Positions 22,101 to 31,590 of a stretch of DNA of 64,000 nt are shown one piece after another. This stretch comes from Ditylenchus dipsaci (taxonomy: Eukaryota; Nematoda; Chromadorea; Rhabditida; Anguinidae). The translations under genes were made by a program, and so were the position numbers. Positions within the stretch are counted from its first letter, which is position 1, and each line of letters begins with the position of its first letter. A model generated the notes under the pieces. That model worked only from the letters and a program-made list of their open reading frames with translations, ran no database searches and was not told the DNA's origin. The stretch spans positions 1 through 64,000 of the forward strand of contig SADC01000193.1 in NCBI GenBank assembly GCA_004194705.1, written 5' to 3'.

Positions 22101-25100
22101 TCGAACGTCGAAAGTCGAAATTTTCGACGCGTCGAGTCGAGTCGAAAGTCGAAATTTTCGACGCGTCGAGTCAAAAGTCGAAAATTTTTTTACACGTAAA
22201 ATTGAAGGTCAAAAATTTTCCCGAACTGGCAGGTATATACTCCAACCACTGCCCGAACTATAAATTTTCACAACTACAACAAATTACAACAACTTTCTCG
22301 TTGACAAGCTTGCTTAACTGTACCGAAATGGTAGTATTCAGGTATTCTACCGGTCAGTGGCGCATGGAGTTAGTTCTGAGCCCAGTGCCAAAATATGCCT
22401 TAATCCCACTTTTGATTTTTCATCAAAATTGCTTGGTATGCCAGAAGAGTCAGTAGGGGTACCAGGTGAGGTGGTAGAAGTACCAGGTGAGTGAGTAGGA
22501 GTACCAGGTAAGAGGGTAGAGGCGAGTGAGTAGTTGTACCTGGAGAGTGGGCAGGTGATCCGAGAGAGTAGGTATGAGAGCCAGGAGAGTGAGTAGGTTT
22601 GCCAGACGAGTGAGTAGGTGTGTCGAGAACGCAAGTGCGACATTCAGTAAAGGAAGGTGAGCAACGAGCATGAATAGGTGAGCCAAGACAGGGTGGCTAG
22701 GTGGGCAAGAACAGTATGTAGGTGTATCAGAATAGTCAGCAAGTGTGCCAGAATCGCAGGTAGTGGTGCCCTGAGAATAGGTAGGTCGGCCGTGAGAGTG
22801 ACTAGGGGTGCCAGGTAAGTGAGAGGTATGCCGAAAGTTAACTCAGGTAGGAGAGTCAGAAGGGGAGCCCAAAAGTTGGTAGGTGTGCCAGGAGAGTAGG
22901 TAGGTGAGAAGAGAATGAGCAGTTTGATTAATAAATTTAATTAGCAGCTTGACCAAGGCGAGGGTGGTCCACCGACAGGTGCCTCGAGCTAGTAGTCATC
23001 ATTATTCGACTGCAGCGGAAAAAAACCTTGTTTTGGAAAGTTAGAAATTTTACGTGTCGAGACGAAAGGCAACGTGTCAAAATATTCGAATCGACGCGTC
23101 GGGTCGAACGTCGAAAGTCGAAATTTTCGACGCGTCGAGTCGAAAGTCGAAATTTTCGACGCGTCGAGTCGAAAGTCGAAATTTTTCGAGTCGAACGTCG
23201 AAAGTCGTTTTCGAAAAAGTCGAATTCGACGCGTCGAGTCGACAACCCTAGTCATAAACCAAAGAAAAGACGTCTAATACATGCAAATATGAGTAACAGA
23301 ATCTCTGAAAAGTTGTTTTACGATATAAAGAAACGTGAGCAAGCAAATTTACGAGTTCCATGATTTTCCATGGTTGTCAAAAGCGTTAAAATGTTAAAAT
23401 TTGCTTAAAATTTTGGGCGAATTTTTTATTTTTGAATTTTAACGGTTCAGTTAAAAAGTGTTAAAATATCAGTTAAAATTTTTAACTGATATTTTAACGC
23501 TATTTAACAGTACCGGTATACTTAGCAAATTACCCTTCTGAATTCTTTGATAGGCTTAGCAAGATAGTTAATATTTTAATATTTTTTCTTCAGATATTGT
23601 AGTAATGGATGATAGTGAGTTCAGCCAGGGGTCCAAAGCCCAAAGCCCAGCAGCCAAAAGATCTCGAAGAACGAAGGTATGCTTTATGCGTTTTTACACT
23701 CTTTACATATTTTCTAGGTTGTTTACGATGAAGAATGACATCAAGTCATCCTTGGACTGCTAGCAAACAACACGGTAATCGCTTCGATCTCCTCCTTGAA
23801 GATGGAAAGGCTACCAGCAAAGTGGTGTGCATAGAATGTCAATGTCGAGCCATTCTTAACAAGAACCATGGAGTGATTTTGAGGTCAGTCTTACTTCAGG
23901 ATTTCATTACGATGACTTTGGCACTGTATCTATTCTTTTTTAGCTACCATGTTGGACTCCACGAAAAAGTTGGACCAGTGTCTGTGCAACATATGGATGA
24001 TGCTCTTCTCAAATTCGTCATCGTTACCGGTCAGTCAATGAATCTGCTAAGTGATGCAAGCTTTATCGACTTCATGGAATGTTTTTGAAAGCTAGCGTGA
24101 GTACTTTGTCTTTTTGTGTTTAATCTTTGTATAGAAGTATTCATGTTTAACGTCGAAAATGCAAACGACAAGTCCAAAAAGATTGCCAAGGATTTCCTGC
24201 CGTCACGAAATACGCTGAGCAAACGGATTGGAGCTAAGCTGGATCTGGTCAAAGTTGACGTTGTTGCTAAATTGGACCAGCTAAAGAAAACCGGAGGAGG
24301 ACTGACCTTGGACTTTGCGAAAAAAGATGTGGATTATCTTGCAGTAACAGCGCATTTCATTGACGAAATTGGTAAGACCTTATTAGCTATTAGCCAACCA
24401 CATCACATTTTTTCAAGTACAAGCAGGACTTTGTTCTCGTATTCACTTCTTTGCTGCCAGGTGTCAAAAAGACTAGCCACGTTCAACAATTTATTGCTGA
24501 GGAGCTAGATCAGTTGGATATCGAGCGTAACGACTTTTCCAAGTTTTTTGTGACAACAGACGAAGGATCTAATGTTAGCTCTGTCGGAGGGGAGAATTAT
24601 CTGCCTTGTCTACGCCATATGGGTTCTACTATCGCAAAGCGCTCTACTCGGCCTTACAAAGATACGTGTCTGGACATCGGTGCACAGGAAACTTGCTCTG
24701 AAATTGAAATAAGTCTTCATCTAATGAAAAAGTGGGTGAACAAACAAAGGTTAGTGTTTTTAGCGATCTTACGCAGAAATATATGTGTTTCGTTGCTACA
24801 GGCAGAATGGCAGTCTAATGAGTACTCAAGACATTTGTCGAAAATGCACCAGAGGCCTTATTCGAGCTGCAGCTATCTAACGAATTGGAAGAAGAGTTGA
24901 ACAAATATGTCCTAATTGGAACATGCGCTGAACCGTTGATATTTTGATATTTCTTTACTTTTTTGCTACTGGTTCTAAAATTATTCATCAAATTCAGGTT
25001 TTTCCTCGTCTCGCTCATCTGGCCAAGCTTATGTTCGGTTGTCAAGCTTCATCGTCCCCAGCGAGCGTGCTTTCAAGGAGCTCAGATGCATTGTAGGCAA

Positions 25101-28100
25101 CTTCACGAGAAACCGTCTCGATCCAAGAAAAACCGCATCACTTGTTCATCTGCGTTCAATTTATTTGCGAAATGTAGTTTGACCATTGACTCGTCTGTTT
25201 TTGTTGTTTTTCTGGATAAAGGTTGGCTATACGATTTAGTTATGTTATCTAAGGTGCTATGAACGTAGATATGAAAAAAATATATAAAAACTGTATCAAT
25301 CTAGTTACTATGTGATCCAGAGGTGCATCCAGAGAAAAATACGTAAAAGAGGGAGCTTCAGCCCGATTAGCTCTTCCTGGACACGTGCCGTGTGATGTGA
25401 TCCCAAAAATCAAAAAATGAGCACTTTTGACCAAGAGTCACGAACAACAACAAATGCGAGTACAAATCAGAAGGGTAATTTGCTAAGTATACTGGTACTG
25501 TTAAAAAGCGTTAAAATATCAGTTAAAAATTTTAACTGATATTTTAACACTTTTTAACTTAACCGAAAATGCGCCAAAAATTTTAAGCAAATTTTAACAT
25601 TTTAACGCTTTTGACAACCATGTGATTTTCAAAACTCGTTTTTACGAGTTCCATGCTTTTCAAAGCTCGTTTTCGCGCGTTTCATGTTTTACGAAACTCG
25701 ATTCTCCATTTCATTGATTATCGAAAATCGTTTTTACCAGTTCCATGATTTTCGAGTCTCATGTTTTACCAGTTTAAATTTTACGAGTTCAGATACAGCC
25801 AGTTTGATGGTCCTTTAAGGGGTGATACCAGGTGGTTCCCATACCCAGCCTGAGGCCTACTGGTCCTACTGACTCGTACTGGTCCTACAAAAACTAGTTT
25901 ATGATTATTATTCAAGGAAAAATAATGTATGCTACCACCACGATTCGAACCTGTTACCTCAAAATTTGGGGAGGATTTCTCGGACGGTGGATTTGCTGCG
26001 GAGGAACTCACCGGAGCAGAGAATTTGCCTCGGAGGATTTACCTAGAGCTGATGAAAAGAGGGCTTCTAGAAAAAGAATAGAGTTAACTATCTGGCCCCT
26101 CTTTACTGGCCCCTTTTTCGTAGCCCCTTTTTTAGCCACAACCGATCAGGATGAGAATTTGGTTCTATATAGGACTATTTATGGTCCTAAAAAGGTCCTA
26201 CGGATAGTATGGTCCTATTTAGGACTATGGTCCTATATAGGACTATAGTCCTATTTAGGACTATAGTACTATTAGGACATAGTCCTATATATATAGGACT
26301 ATAGTCCAACATAGAACTATAGTCCTATCAGGACATTTATCATTTTTGGTGGTTTTAGTCATTTATATGCAAAACTGTTGGATTACACGTCGGATTCATG
26401 TTCAGCGTGGTCGGGCTTCTAAAGTGACTTCTAAAGCCACTATTTCAGTTGGAACTCACTGTGAATTTGAAATTCCACTCAAGACAAAAAAAATTCAGGT
26501 ACTTCTTTAGTTTACATCACACCTCAAATTTTTCGATTTTGCAAATTCTTGCAAATTTTCATTGAAATTTTTTGTTTGCTCGTTCATTTTTCATCCGTCA
26601 TTTTATCGGCTAGGGGAAACTTGCCAAAAACGAAATTTGCCAAACGTATGTTTTGCCAAAACGAAATTTGCCGAAACGAAATTTGCCAAAACGAAATTTG
26701 CCAAATCGAAATGCGCCAAAACGAAATATGCCAATACGAAATTTGCCGAAACGAAATTTGGCCAACGAACCAACAGGGGGACCAAGGCAGTTTTTACGTT
26801 TTTTTCAAAATTTTCGAAATTGTGTCCTAACTGTCCTAACCACCTAAAATCACCCCAAACCAGCGAAAACCATCCAAAATCACCCAAAACCACCCAAAAT
26901 CACACAAAACCAACCAGAACACCAAAAACCACCAGAAACCATTCAAAACTTCACCAAACAAAATTAAAATTTATAAATTTAATTTAAATTTTTAGTCTGA
27001 ACCAACCAAACCAAGTGGTCGTCGACTTGATCGAATTTTTTTTTACGTTTTTGGATTCCAAATCCTATTTCTGGACTTACTCGTGCACGCTGAACATGGT
27101 TTGACAGTGGTAAAATCACGTTTTATGAAGAAATTTTTGAGTTTTTGGGGAATAATTGATTTTGGTAAAATCAATTATTTGCCAAAACTAAAAAAATAAC
27201 TGAGAAAACGGCATTTTGCCACTGTCAAACCATGTTAAGCGTGCACGAATTAGTCTAGAAAACTGGTTTTAGAAGCCAAAAACGTAAAAAAAAATTCGAT
27301 CCAAGTGGACGACCACTTGGTTTGGTTGGTTAAGACTAAAAATTCAAATTCCCGCAAAATTTTTGTTTAGTGTAGTTTTGGATGGTTTCGGGTGTTTGGG
27401 GTGTTTTGAGTTGTTTAGTGTGATTTTGGGTGGTTTTTGCTGTTTTAGGAGGTTTTTGGTTGTTTGGGGTGGTTTTAGGTGGTTAGGACACAGTTTCGAA
27501 AATTTCGAAAAAAACGTAAAAACGGCCTTGGTCCCCCTGTTGGTTCGTTGGCCAAATTTCGTTTCGGCAAATTTCGTTTTGGCATATTTCGTTTTGGCGC
27601 ATTTCGATTTGGCAAATTTCGTTTTGGCAAATTTCGTTTTGGCAAATTTCGTATTTGGCAAATTTTGTTTTGGCAAGTTTCACCCAGCCATTTTATCCTT
27701 TCCGGTTTCAGTATGGAAGAACTTCGAAGCTTCACTCTCTCAAAGCTCTACAACAAGTTGCTCAAGTGGACTGATGAGGATTTCGTGGAGTGGTTTCAAC
27801 ATCTCAAACTCCTTCATTCGTTTCGAACTTGCGTGTGTGGATCCAAAATGCGCCTTCGAAGCAAAAAGAACGATGAAACTTATAATCACAGCGTCAATTT
27901 CGTTGATCCAAACACTGCTGCGCATACTCAGACAATCGAACCTACATGGCAAAAGTTCAAACGAAGACACAAACAAGAATTCGGGACTCATCGATCAGTA
28001 TTTCGCTCTTATGTATCAGATTTTATTTGGCAAAAAAAATTCTCTGGTCCTGATGTTATGTTCAGTTTGTGGTCTCAAATTGTTATATGTATGTTTGCGA

Positions 28101-30953
28101 GTAAGGGAATAAAAAAATTTGCAAGAAAATCGAAAAAAAATGAGGTGTGATGTAAACTAAAGAAGTACCAAAATTCATTTCGATTTTTTAAATTTGAAAT
28201 TCGACAGTGTCTTTTGAACTTTAAGAGCAGTTTTTCAAGCAAATCGACCATGCTGAACAACAATCCGTCAAGAAAAGCTGTCTAAAAATGCAAACCGGAA
28301 AATTTCAGATCTAGAAGTCCGTGTGACAATCCTGCATTTTTAGACAGCTTTTCATGATGGATTCGTGTACGGAATGGTCGTTTGGGTGTAGGTCATTTTT
28401 TCCGTCATTCATTTTTCTCCGTGATCATTTTTTCGTGGTCAATTTTCCGTCGGTTCATTTTTCCGTTGCTCAGGGTTCACAGATGTCCTGATTTATCAGG
28501 AATTACCTGATTTTTCAATTCAAATCCTGATTTTCGATCGCCAAAAATCAGGGATCACCTGATTTTTGATATTTTTTTGTTCAAAATCTTGATTTTTAGA
28601 GGTTTTATCGTTAAAAATTCTGATTTTGCGTTTTTTCATCTGTGAACCCTGCCGTTGTTCGTTTTTTCATAGGATATTGTTGCGTTTAATTTTAGTTTTT
28701 TTTCGATGTGATCGACGCGTTCTCTCGGTATGTTTGGGTGTCACAAACTTAAATTTTTCAACTGATCAAAGCTACCTAAATCTTAAATATGTTATATAAC
28801 TCAAAGAGTTATTTAGTAAGCTGCATTTAGGTTTCACACTTAAATTATTTGTCTGAGGGACTGCTAGATACCGAAACCTGTGCTCCCCCACCTGGATACT
28901 CTCACTTGGGTACCTCTCTCCTGCGTTGCTCCCTCCTGTCCTAATGGTACTATAGTCCTATGTGGGACTATAGTCCTATATATATAGGACTATGTCCTAA
29001 TAGTACTATAGTCCTAAATAGGACTATAGTTTTATATAGTACCATAGTCCTAAAATAGGACCATACTATCAGTAGGACCTTTTTAGGACTAAAATAGTCC
29101 TAAATAGTCCTAAATTATAAGCAAATAAGACCAAATTCTCATCCCTGCAATCGATAGAAGTCACATTACTACAATGACAGTTGTGGAGCATGGAAAGTCC
29201 AATTACTTGTTCGATTTGGCATGGTCAAGCAACGTTGGGCTCGACTAGTGAATGGTTTAGATTTTGAACAAATTTACAAACTTATTTTCCAAAGCCATTT
29301 AGGTTTGAAAAGTGGCTTCCATGGCGCAGTGCGTAAGTGCTCGCGTTTTTTGGCCCAAAATGGTGTTTTTTGGTGTTGCAGGTTCAAACCCACGTAGGGG
29401 CACACTATTTTTTTGGCTTTTTTGGGCAGTTTAGAGGTAATTTGGGTCGCTGATCCCGATTCTGGCGTCAAAAAAGTCTAACTACCTCTAAACTGCCCAA
29501 AAAAGCCAAAAAAAATAATGTGCCCCTACGTGGGTTTGAACCTGCAACACCAAAAAACACCATTTTGGGCCAAAAAACGCGAGCACTTACGCACTGCGCC
29601 ATGGAAGCCACTTTTTCAAACCTAAATGGCTTCCCCCCTTTAAAGAGCATCCAACCATCTTTAACGTCAATTTCGACAACATTTATTTTCTGAAAATTCA
29701 AAGAAGTAAAAAATTTTCAGAGGTTTTACTAGGGTAGTGTTCAGTTTCTTAACCGAACCGGAATGGCTTCGTCACAACAAACCGGAAGCAAAAATCGGGT
29801 ATGAAAAAAGCCGGTTAATCGAAAACGGCGTTAAAACGGGATTCCAGTTTAAGGAAAACAAAAATTGGATTATTTCAGTCAAAAAAAATTAAAAAAAGAG
29901 TACGCCAAAACCCATGTAATTAAAAACCGGGTAGGGCTTAATTAGCCGAACCCGCAACAACGCCAATTTTAAATCCAAAATCAGCAAGAATATTTCACGA
30001 TGGTTTTAGGAGCAGGGTATATAATGAAACAGTGTGATATAAAAATACATTTCTCAGCTGCGTTTGCTTATAGCTGTTGCCGTGGTTTTGATAGGCCCCA
30101 AAGAAGTGATCGGCATTGGGTAGAAGTTGGCCTGTCCAAAATGGTCGGGATGTCCATGAGTGGTGACCACAAACCTAACATCCACATGAGATATGTTGAG
30201 AGTGGACAGCCCTAAATTTTTATTGAATTAAATATCTTGGATCCTAGACATTCCCTAAATTCTGGGTCGTAAACCGCATTTCGAGCTGCTATAGTACGCC
30301 AGAACTAGAATTTTGGAGTTGTGGGAATCAAGCTTTCAAAAACGACTTCATTTCTACTCTTAAGATGATTACTCTTAAGCTGAAAACCATACCACTAAAA
30401 TTCAATTCTAGGCCTTGTTTTGTTAGAAACCGAGTTGTGGAATCCGTACACAAGTTCAATGTTTAGGGAAAAATGTGTATGTGCATGTGTGCCCTCCCGA
30501 ATTTTAGTTTTGGGAGGGCACTGAATAACCCAATTAAGCCAAAAAAAAACCTCTCAACACTTGTTCACTGGACACAAAATCAGTTGCAGCAGCCGAATCT
30601 ACGACAAGCACAATGCCTTCTCCGTACACAAGGGTCACAGAAGACACTTTCACAAATTTCTGAAAAAATAGTTACAATAAGTATGAAAAAACAGACCAAT
30701 CCACCAACTTGTCCATCTGGTTCTCTGACCATCTGACCTTCAACTAAAGGCACAACTTGGATACCAGGCAACTGATTCTTAGCAGCAGATCGAGTACGCA
30801 CCTACAAACCACCAAATTGTTCAAAATAAAGCCGAAATTGTTCGAAGAAAAACTGACATTCTGTGCCAAAGGGATTCCAATGAGAAAAATTAAGATGTTG
30901 CAGATTTGGGCAAGAAAATTTAGTCGGCGCGAGTTAGTGGACATGTTTTGCAA
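19107..30953 (-). CDS. MBLAC1: MBLAC1-like metallo-beta-lactamase-fold protein, six exons
   Basis: Exons in transcription order are 30858-30953, 30697-30801, 30551-30659, 30049-30211, 19348-19465 and 19107-19285; phases agree at every junction except within exon 2's weak donor (GTCTGT). The protein of about 257 residues starts with a signal-like NILIFLIGIPLA, then VPLVEGQMVREPDGQ, VTLVYGEGIVLVVD, the zinc motif THGHPDHFGQANFY, LWSTPGHTTDDISVVV and GTVGVVGDLF, then stops 9 nt before AATAAA. These are the MBLAC1 metal ligands in order (HxHxDH, TPGH, GD). Two anomalies: exon 4 needs one extra base in TAC CCA ATG to continue as NADHFFGAY, and the final PGHG motif reads LAI (CTGGCCATTCC). Mammalian MBLAC1 is a histone pre-mRNA nuclease. 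Intron 4 is about 10.6 kb of transposons. Either a diverging gene with assembly indels or a young pseudogene. Confidence 0.8.
19466..20540. other. Start of the large MBLAC1 intron, no gene seen
   Basis: AT-rich intron sequence. Several AATAAA-like strings occur by composition. I recognise no element or coding segment here. Confidence 0.4.
20541..21880 (+). other. Acidic coding remnant, possibly a retroelement or transposon relic
   Basis: From ATG 20839 (TEPLRAKIRIAVKNLEALL) a frame soon stops. Further frames at about 21052-21395, 21439-21651 and 21524-21796 are rich in Ser, Glu and Asp (DNDSESEYSESEQSEE, EYSSDEGGYLDSSSE) and look like the disordered acidic head of a mobile-element protein broken by frameshifts. 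A non-coding leader (20590-20830) has the repeated phrase GAACTTCGCGTTT. No reverse transcriptase or integrase motif is visible. Function unknown. Confidence 0.35.
21859..21950. repeat. GGGGGGACCAAGGC tip fragments
   Basis: ACAGGGGGGACCAAGRC occurs twice within 45 bp. The same phrase forms inverted ends at 45099-45296 and lies in the arms of PAL elements and of the 26608 element. Confidence 0.5.
22017..23250. mobile_element. hAT-D: 1.2-kb non-autonomous hAT with CGACGCGTCG words
   Basis: The tips TAGGGTTGTCGACGCGTCGA and inverse are flanked by an exact 8-bp duplication, GTCATAAA (22009-22016 and 23251-23258). Both ends are arrays of TTTCGACGCGTCGAGTCGA. It shares a core segment of about 130 bp with hAT-A. 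The middle (22436-22920) is a degenerate tandem array. No transposase. Confidence 0.93.
22436..22920. repeat. Degenerate ~23-bp tandem array inside hAT-D
   Basis: About twenty drifting units on the theme GTGAGTAGGTGTGCCAGGAG. Long frames here on the minus strand (Ser/Leu/Thr-rich) are products of the repeat and are not treated as genes. Confidence 0.7.
23369..25622 (+). mobile_element. hAT-E: 2.25-kb hAT with long palindrome-rich inverted ends
   Basis: The tips CATGGTTGTCAAAAGCGTTA and inverse are flanked by the exact 8-bp duplication TGATTTTC (23361-23368 and 25623-25630). The inverted ends are about 155 bp and consist of the word GTTAAAA and the palindrome TATCAGTTAAAA...TTTTAACTGATA. One transposase gene runs on the plus strand. 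It is inserted in a TTTTACGAGTTCCATGATTT repeat. Confidence 0.95.
23605..25182 (+). pseudogene. hAT transposase of hAT-E, frameshifted
   Basis: ATG 23605 opens a short exon (SPAAKRSRRTK) with donor GTATGC. The second exon starts VVYDEE and needs a one-base shift to continue as SSHPWTASKQHGNRFDLLLE, a BED-finger region with CIEC. Later blocks are VDYLAVTAHFIDEIG, FFVTTDEGSN, and the C-terminal hATC domain SSPSERAFKELRCIVGNF with NRLDPRKTASLVHLR, stopping at 25182. Short introns (for example about 24372-24418) separate them. A stop near 24880 and the shift at 23738 suggest it is inactive. It is clearly homologous to the transposase of hAT-K (60435-61678). Confidence 0.85.
25635..25795. repeat. 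TTTACGAGTTCCATG word repeat
   Basis: Four to five drifting copies of TTTTTACGAGTTCCATGATT with inverted relatives. The unit extends across the hAT-E insertion to 23350. Confidence 0.5.
25925..25990 (-). repeat. tRNA-like SINE fragment
   Basis: The minus strand reads GAGGTAACAGGTTCGAATCG, a B box, then TGGTGGTAGCATA, resembling the copies at 5390 (-) and 5905 (+). Confidence 0.4.
26608..27689. mobile_element. GGCTRGGKG element with TTTGCCAAAACGAAA words
   Basis: The tips GGCTAGGGGAAACTTGCC and GGCTGGGTGAAACTTGCC (inverted) are flanked by an exact 8-bp duplication, ATTTTATC (26600-26607 and 27690-27697). Arms of about 380 bp are arrays of GCCAAAACGAAATTTGCC followed by a mirrored ACAGGGGGACCAAGGC segment. 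It holds a nested foldback at the centre. The 8-bp duplication suggests hAT, but the tip is unusual. Confidence 0.88.
27001..27335. repeat. Foldback MITE, GGTTTGaCAGTGG family, copy 2
   Basis: The arms start AACCAACCAAACCAAGTGGT and contain CATGGTTTGACAGTGGTAAA. They pair end to end with a short centre near 27170. It sits at the centre of the 26608-27689 element. Confidence 0.8.
27713..28150 (+). pseudogene. Merlin/IS1595-like transposase lacking its catalytic core
   Basis: An open frame of 145 residues follows TTTCAG|T ATG. The N-terminal part (EDFVEWFQHLKLLHSFRTC, CGSKMRLR) matches the helical and zinc-ribbon head of IS1595/Merlin transposases. Then NHSVNFVDPNTAAHTQTIEP and TWQKFKRRHK, SDFIWQKKF match the tail that follows the last catalytic Asp/Glu/Asn. 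The roughly 100-150 residues between them, which carry the DDE/DDN active site, are absent with the frame kept. It cannot be catalytic; a DNA-binding product is conceivable. Confidence 0.85.
28271..28360. repeat. Hairpin
   Basis: AAGAAAAGCTGTCTAAAAAT followed by GCA is mirrored by TGCATTTTTAGACAGCTTTT. The loop is about 45 bp. Confidence 0.75.
28380..28470. repeat. TCATTTTTCCGT word repeat
   Basis: Five loose copies of TTCATTTTTCCGT, interrupted by hAT-F and resuming for a few bases after it. Confidence 0.6.
28471..28651. mobile_element. hAT-F: 181-bp MITE with CCTGATTTTT words
   Basis: The tips CAGGGTTCACAGATG and CATCTGTGAACCCTG are perfect inverses, flanked by CCGTTGCT and CCGTTGTT (8 bp, one difference). 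The interior repeats CCTGATTTTTC and ATCAGG. Confidence 0.88.
29294..29632. repeat. Head-to-head palindrome of two tRNA-like SINEs
   Basis: Two near-identical arms of about 150 bp face each other across about 40 bp (near 29441-29480). Each holds an A-box-like TGGCGCAGTGCG and a B box, GGTTCAAACCC, then ACGTAGGGGCACA. The frame-filling ORFs are by-products. Confidence 0.8.
29633..30048. other. End of the large intron; possible solo hAT-like end
   Basis: 29733-29960 begins TAGGGTAGTGTTCAGTTTC and is rich in AACCGG, CCGGTTAA and related words, as in the other word-array elements. No partner end was found. Confidence 0.35.
30212..30550 (-). other. Intron 3 of the MBLAC1-like gene
   Basis: 339-nt intron, GTTTTTTTTT donor and AAATTTAG acceptor. 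It contains a hairpin, GCCCTCCCGAATTTTAGTTT with GGGAGGGC, and the repeat phrase TTTTGTTAGAAACCGAGTTG shared with 12470. Confidence 0.65.
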
Positions 30954-31170
30954 CTATTCAAATGAAAAATATTCAAATTAAATTGTGCCTTCAAAAGTCT
31001 AAATTTCGCCCTCTACTAGACTTCGATCCTCTAATAAACTTTCTGAATGATTTCAAAATGTAGAGGGCAGGAGTACACTATTTGTCCAGAGCCAAAAGTG
31101 AGTTTTTGGGGTCTAAGTATTTCATATGCCCTAAAAACGATAGAAACGGCAAAATAGTGTGGGAAGGCCG
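30954..31170 (-). promoter_or_regulatory. Upstream region of the MBLAC1-like gene
   Basis: No promoter motif I would name. The first ATG (30951-30953) is followed nine nucleotides later by a second in-frame ATG; either could start the signal-like N-terminus. Confidence 0.25.
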
Positions 31171-31590
31171 TTTTTCGAAAAAAAAATTTTTTTTTGATTG
31201 CCTTGGTCCCTTCTGTGGTTTTTGGTCATTTTTTGGTATTTTACCCGTTTTGGTCACTGGAGCTTTGCAAAAAGAGCTTCTTTATGCATTTCTGACCATG
31301 AGTCTTGCTCGGAATCATGTCTAAGGTAAGTGAGTGCGCGCATCTCTAACCAACCAAGCCCCCTGCGCCCCTTCGGCGCAGGGGCTTGGTGGCTTGGAGT
31401 TGAGATCCGCACACCCACATACCTTAGACACAAATCACTGGAAAGCGACTCTGGATGCATAAAAAAGCATGCATACCAGAGTTTCTTATTCTTATGCGGT
31501 AGGCCCTTTAACAAAACTATGTTCAAATCCCATCTTTTTAAGTCGAAAAATGACCGAAAATCATAGGGGGAACCAAAGCAAAAAAAAGGT
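31170..31590. mobile_element. PAL-family element, copy P4
   Basis: The outer inverse pair is TTGCCTTGGTCCCTTCTGTG against ATAGGGGGAACCAAAGC. The core is CATGTCTAAGGTAAGTGAGT, GCGCGCATCTCTAACC, GC hairpin, then the opposite strand ending CATACCTTAGACAC and CCAGAGTTTC. Confidence 0.75.

Larger units (their letters stand above)
26498..28169 (+). mobile_element. Merlin-type DNA transposon, internally deleted and interrupted
   Basis: Inverted ends of about 43 bp start GGTACTTCTTTAGTTTACAT and are flanked by the exact 8-bp duplication AAAATTCA (26490-26497 and 28170-28177). It carries a truncated IS1595-like transposase. Removing the nested 26608-27689 insertion leaves only about 580 bp, so it is a deletion derivative. 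Confidence 0.9.
26390..28265. repeat. Foldback core split by the Merlin insertion
   Basis: GGATTCATGTTCAGCGTGGTC (first 20 bases at 26391-26410) and inverse GACCATGCTGAACAACAATCC (near 28248) are the outer landmarks, with GAATTTGAAATTCCACTC against AAATTTGAAATTCGACAG inside. The same phrases form the centre of the foldbacks at 34446 and 52057. Merlin landed in its AAAATTCA. Confidence 0.55.
26147..29147. mobile_element. 3.0-kb hAT-like element with TAGTCCTATATAGGACTA words
   Basis: The tips CAGGATGAGAATTTGGT (left) and CAGGGATGAGAATTTGGT (right, inverted) are flanked by CAACCGAT (26139-26146) and CAATCGAT (29148-29155), an 8-bp duplication with one difference. About 190 bp at each end is an array of the self-complementary word TAGTCCTATATAGGACTA. 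The interior is not its own transposase but a stack of later insertions: a foldback core, a Merlin element, a GGCTRGGKG element and hAT-F. Confidence 0.85.

Noticed and set aside
22347..22686. Ser/Thr/Leu-rich minus-strand ORFs
   Set aside because: They arise from the 23-bp tandem array in hAT-D; frames drift with unit length.
26549..27735. Asn/Lys/Phe-rich ORFs with a repeated FAKTK or PKRNL phrase
   Set aside because: Translation of TTTGCCAAAACGAAA words in the 26608 element; both orientations give equally repetitive products.
29274..29701. tRNA gene(s)
   Set aside because: A- and B-box-like motifs are present but no cloverleaf can be drawn; better explained as SINE heads.
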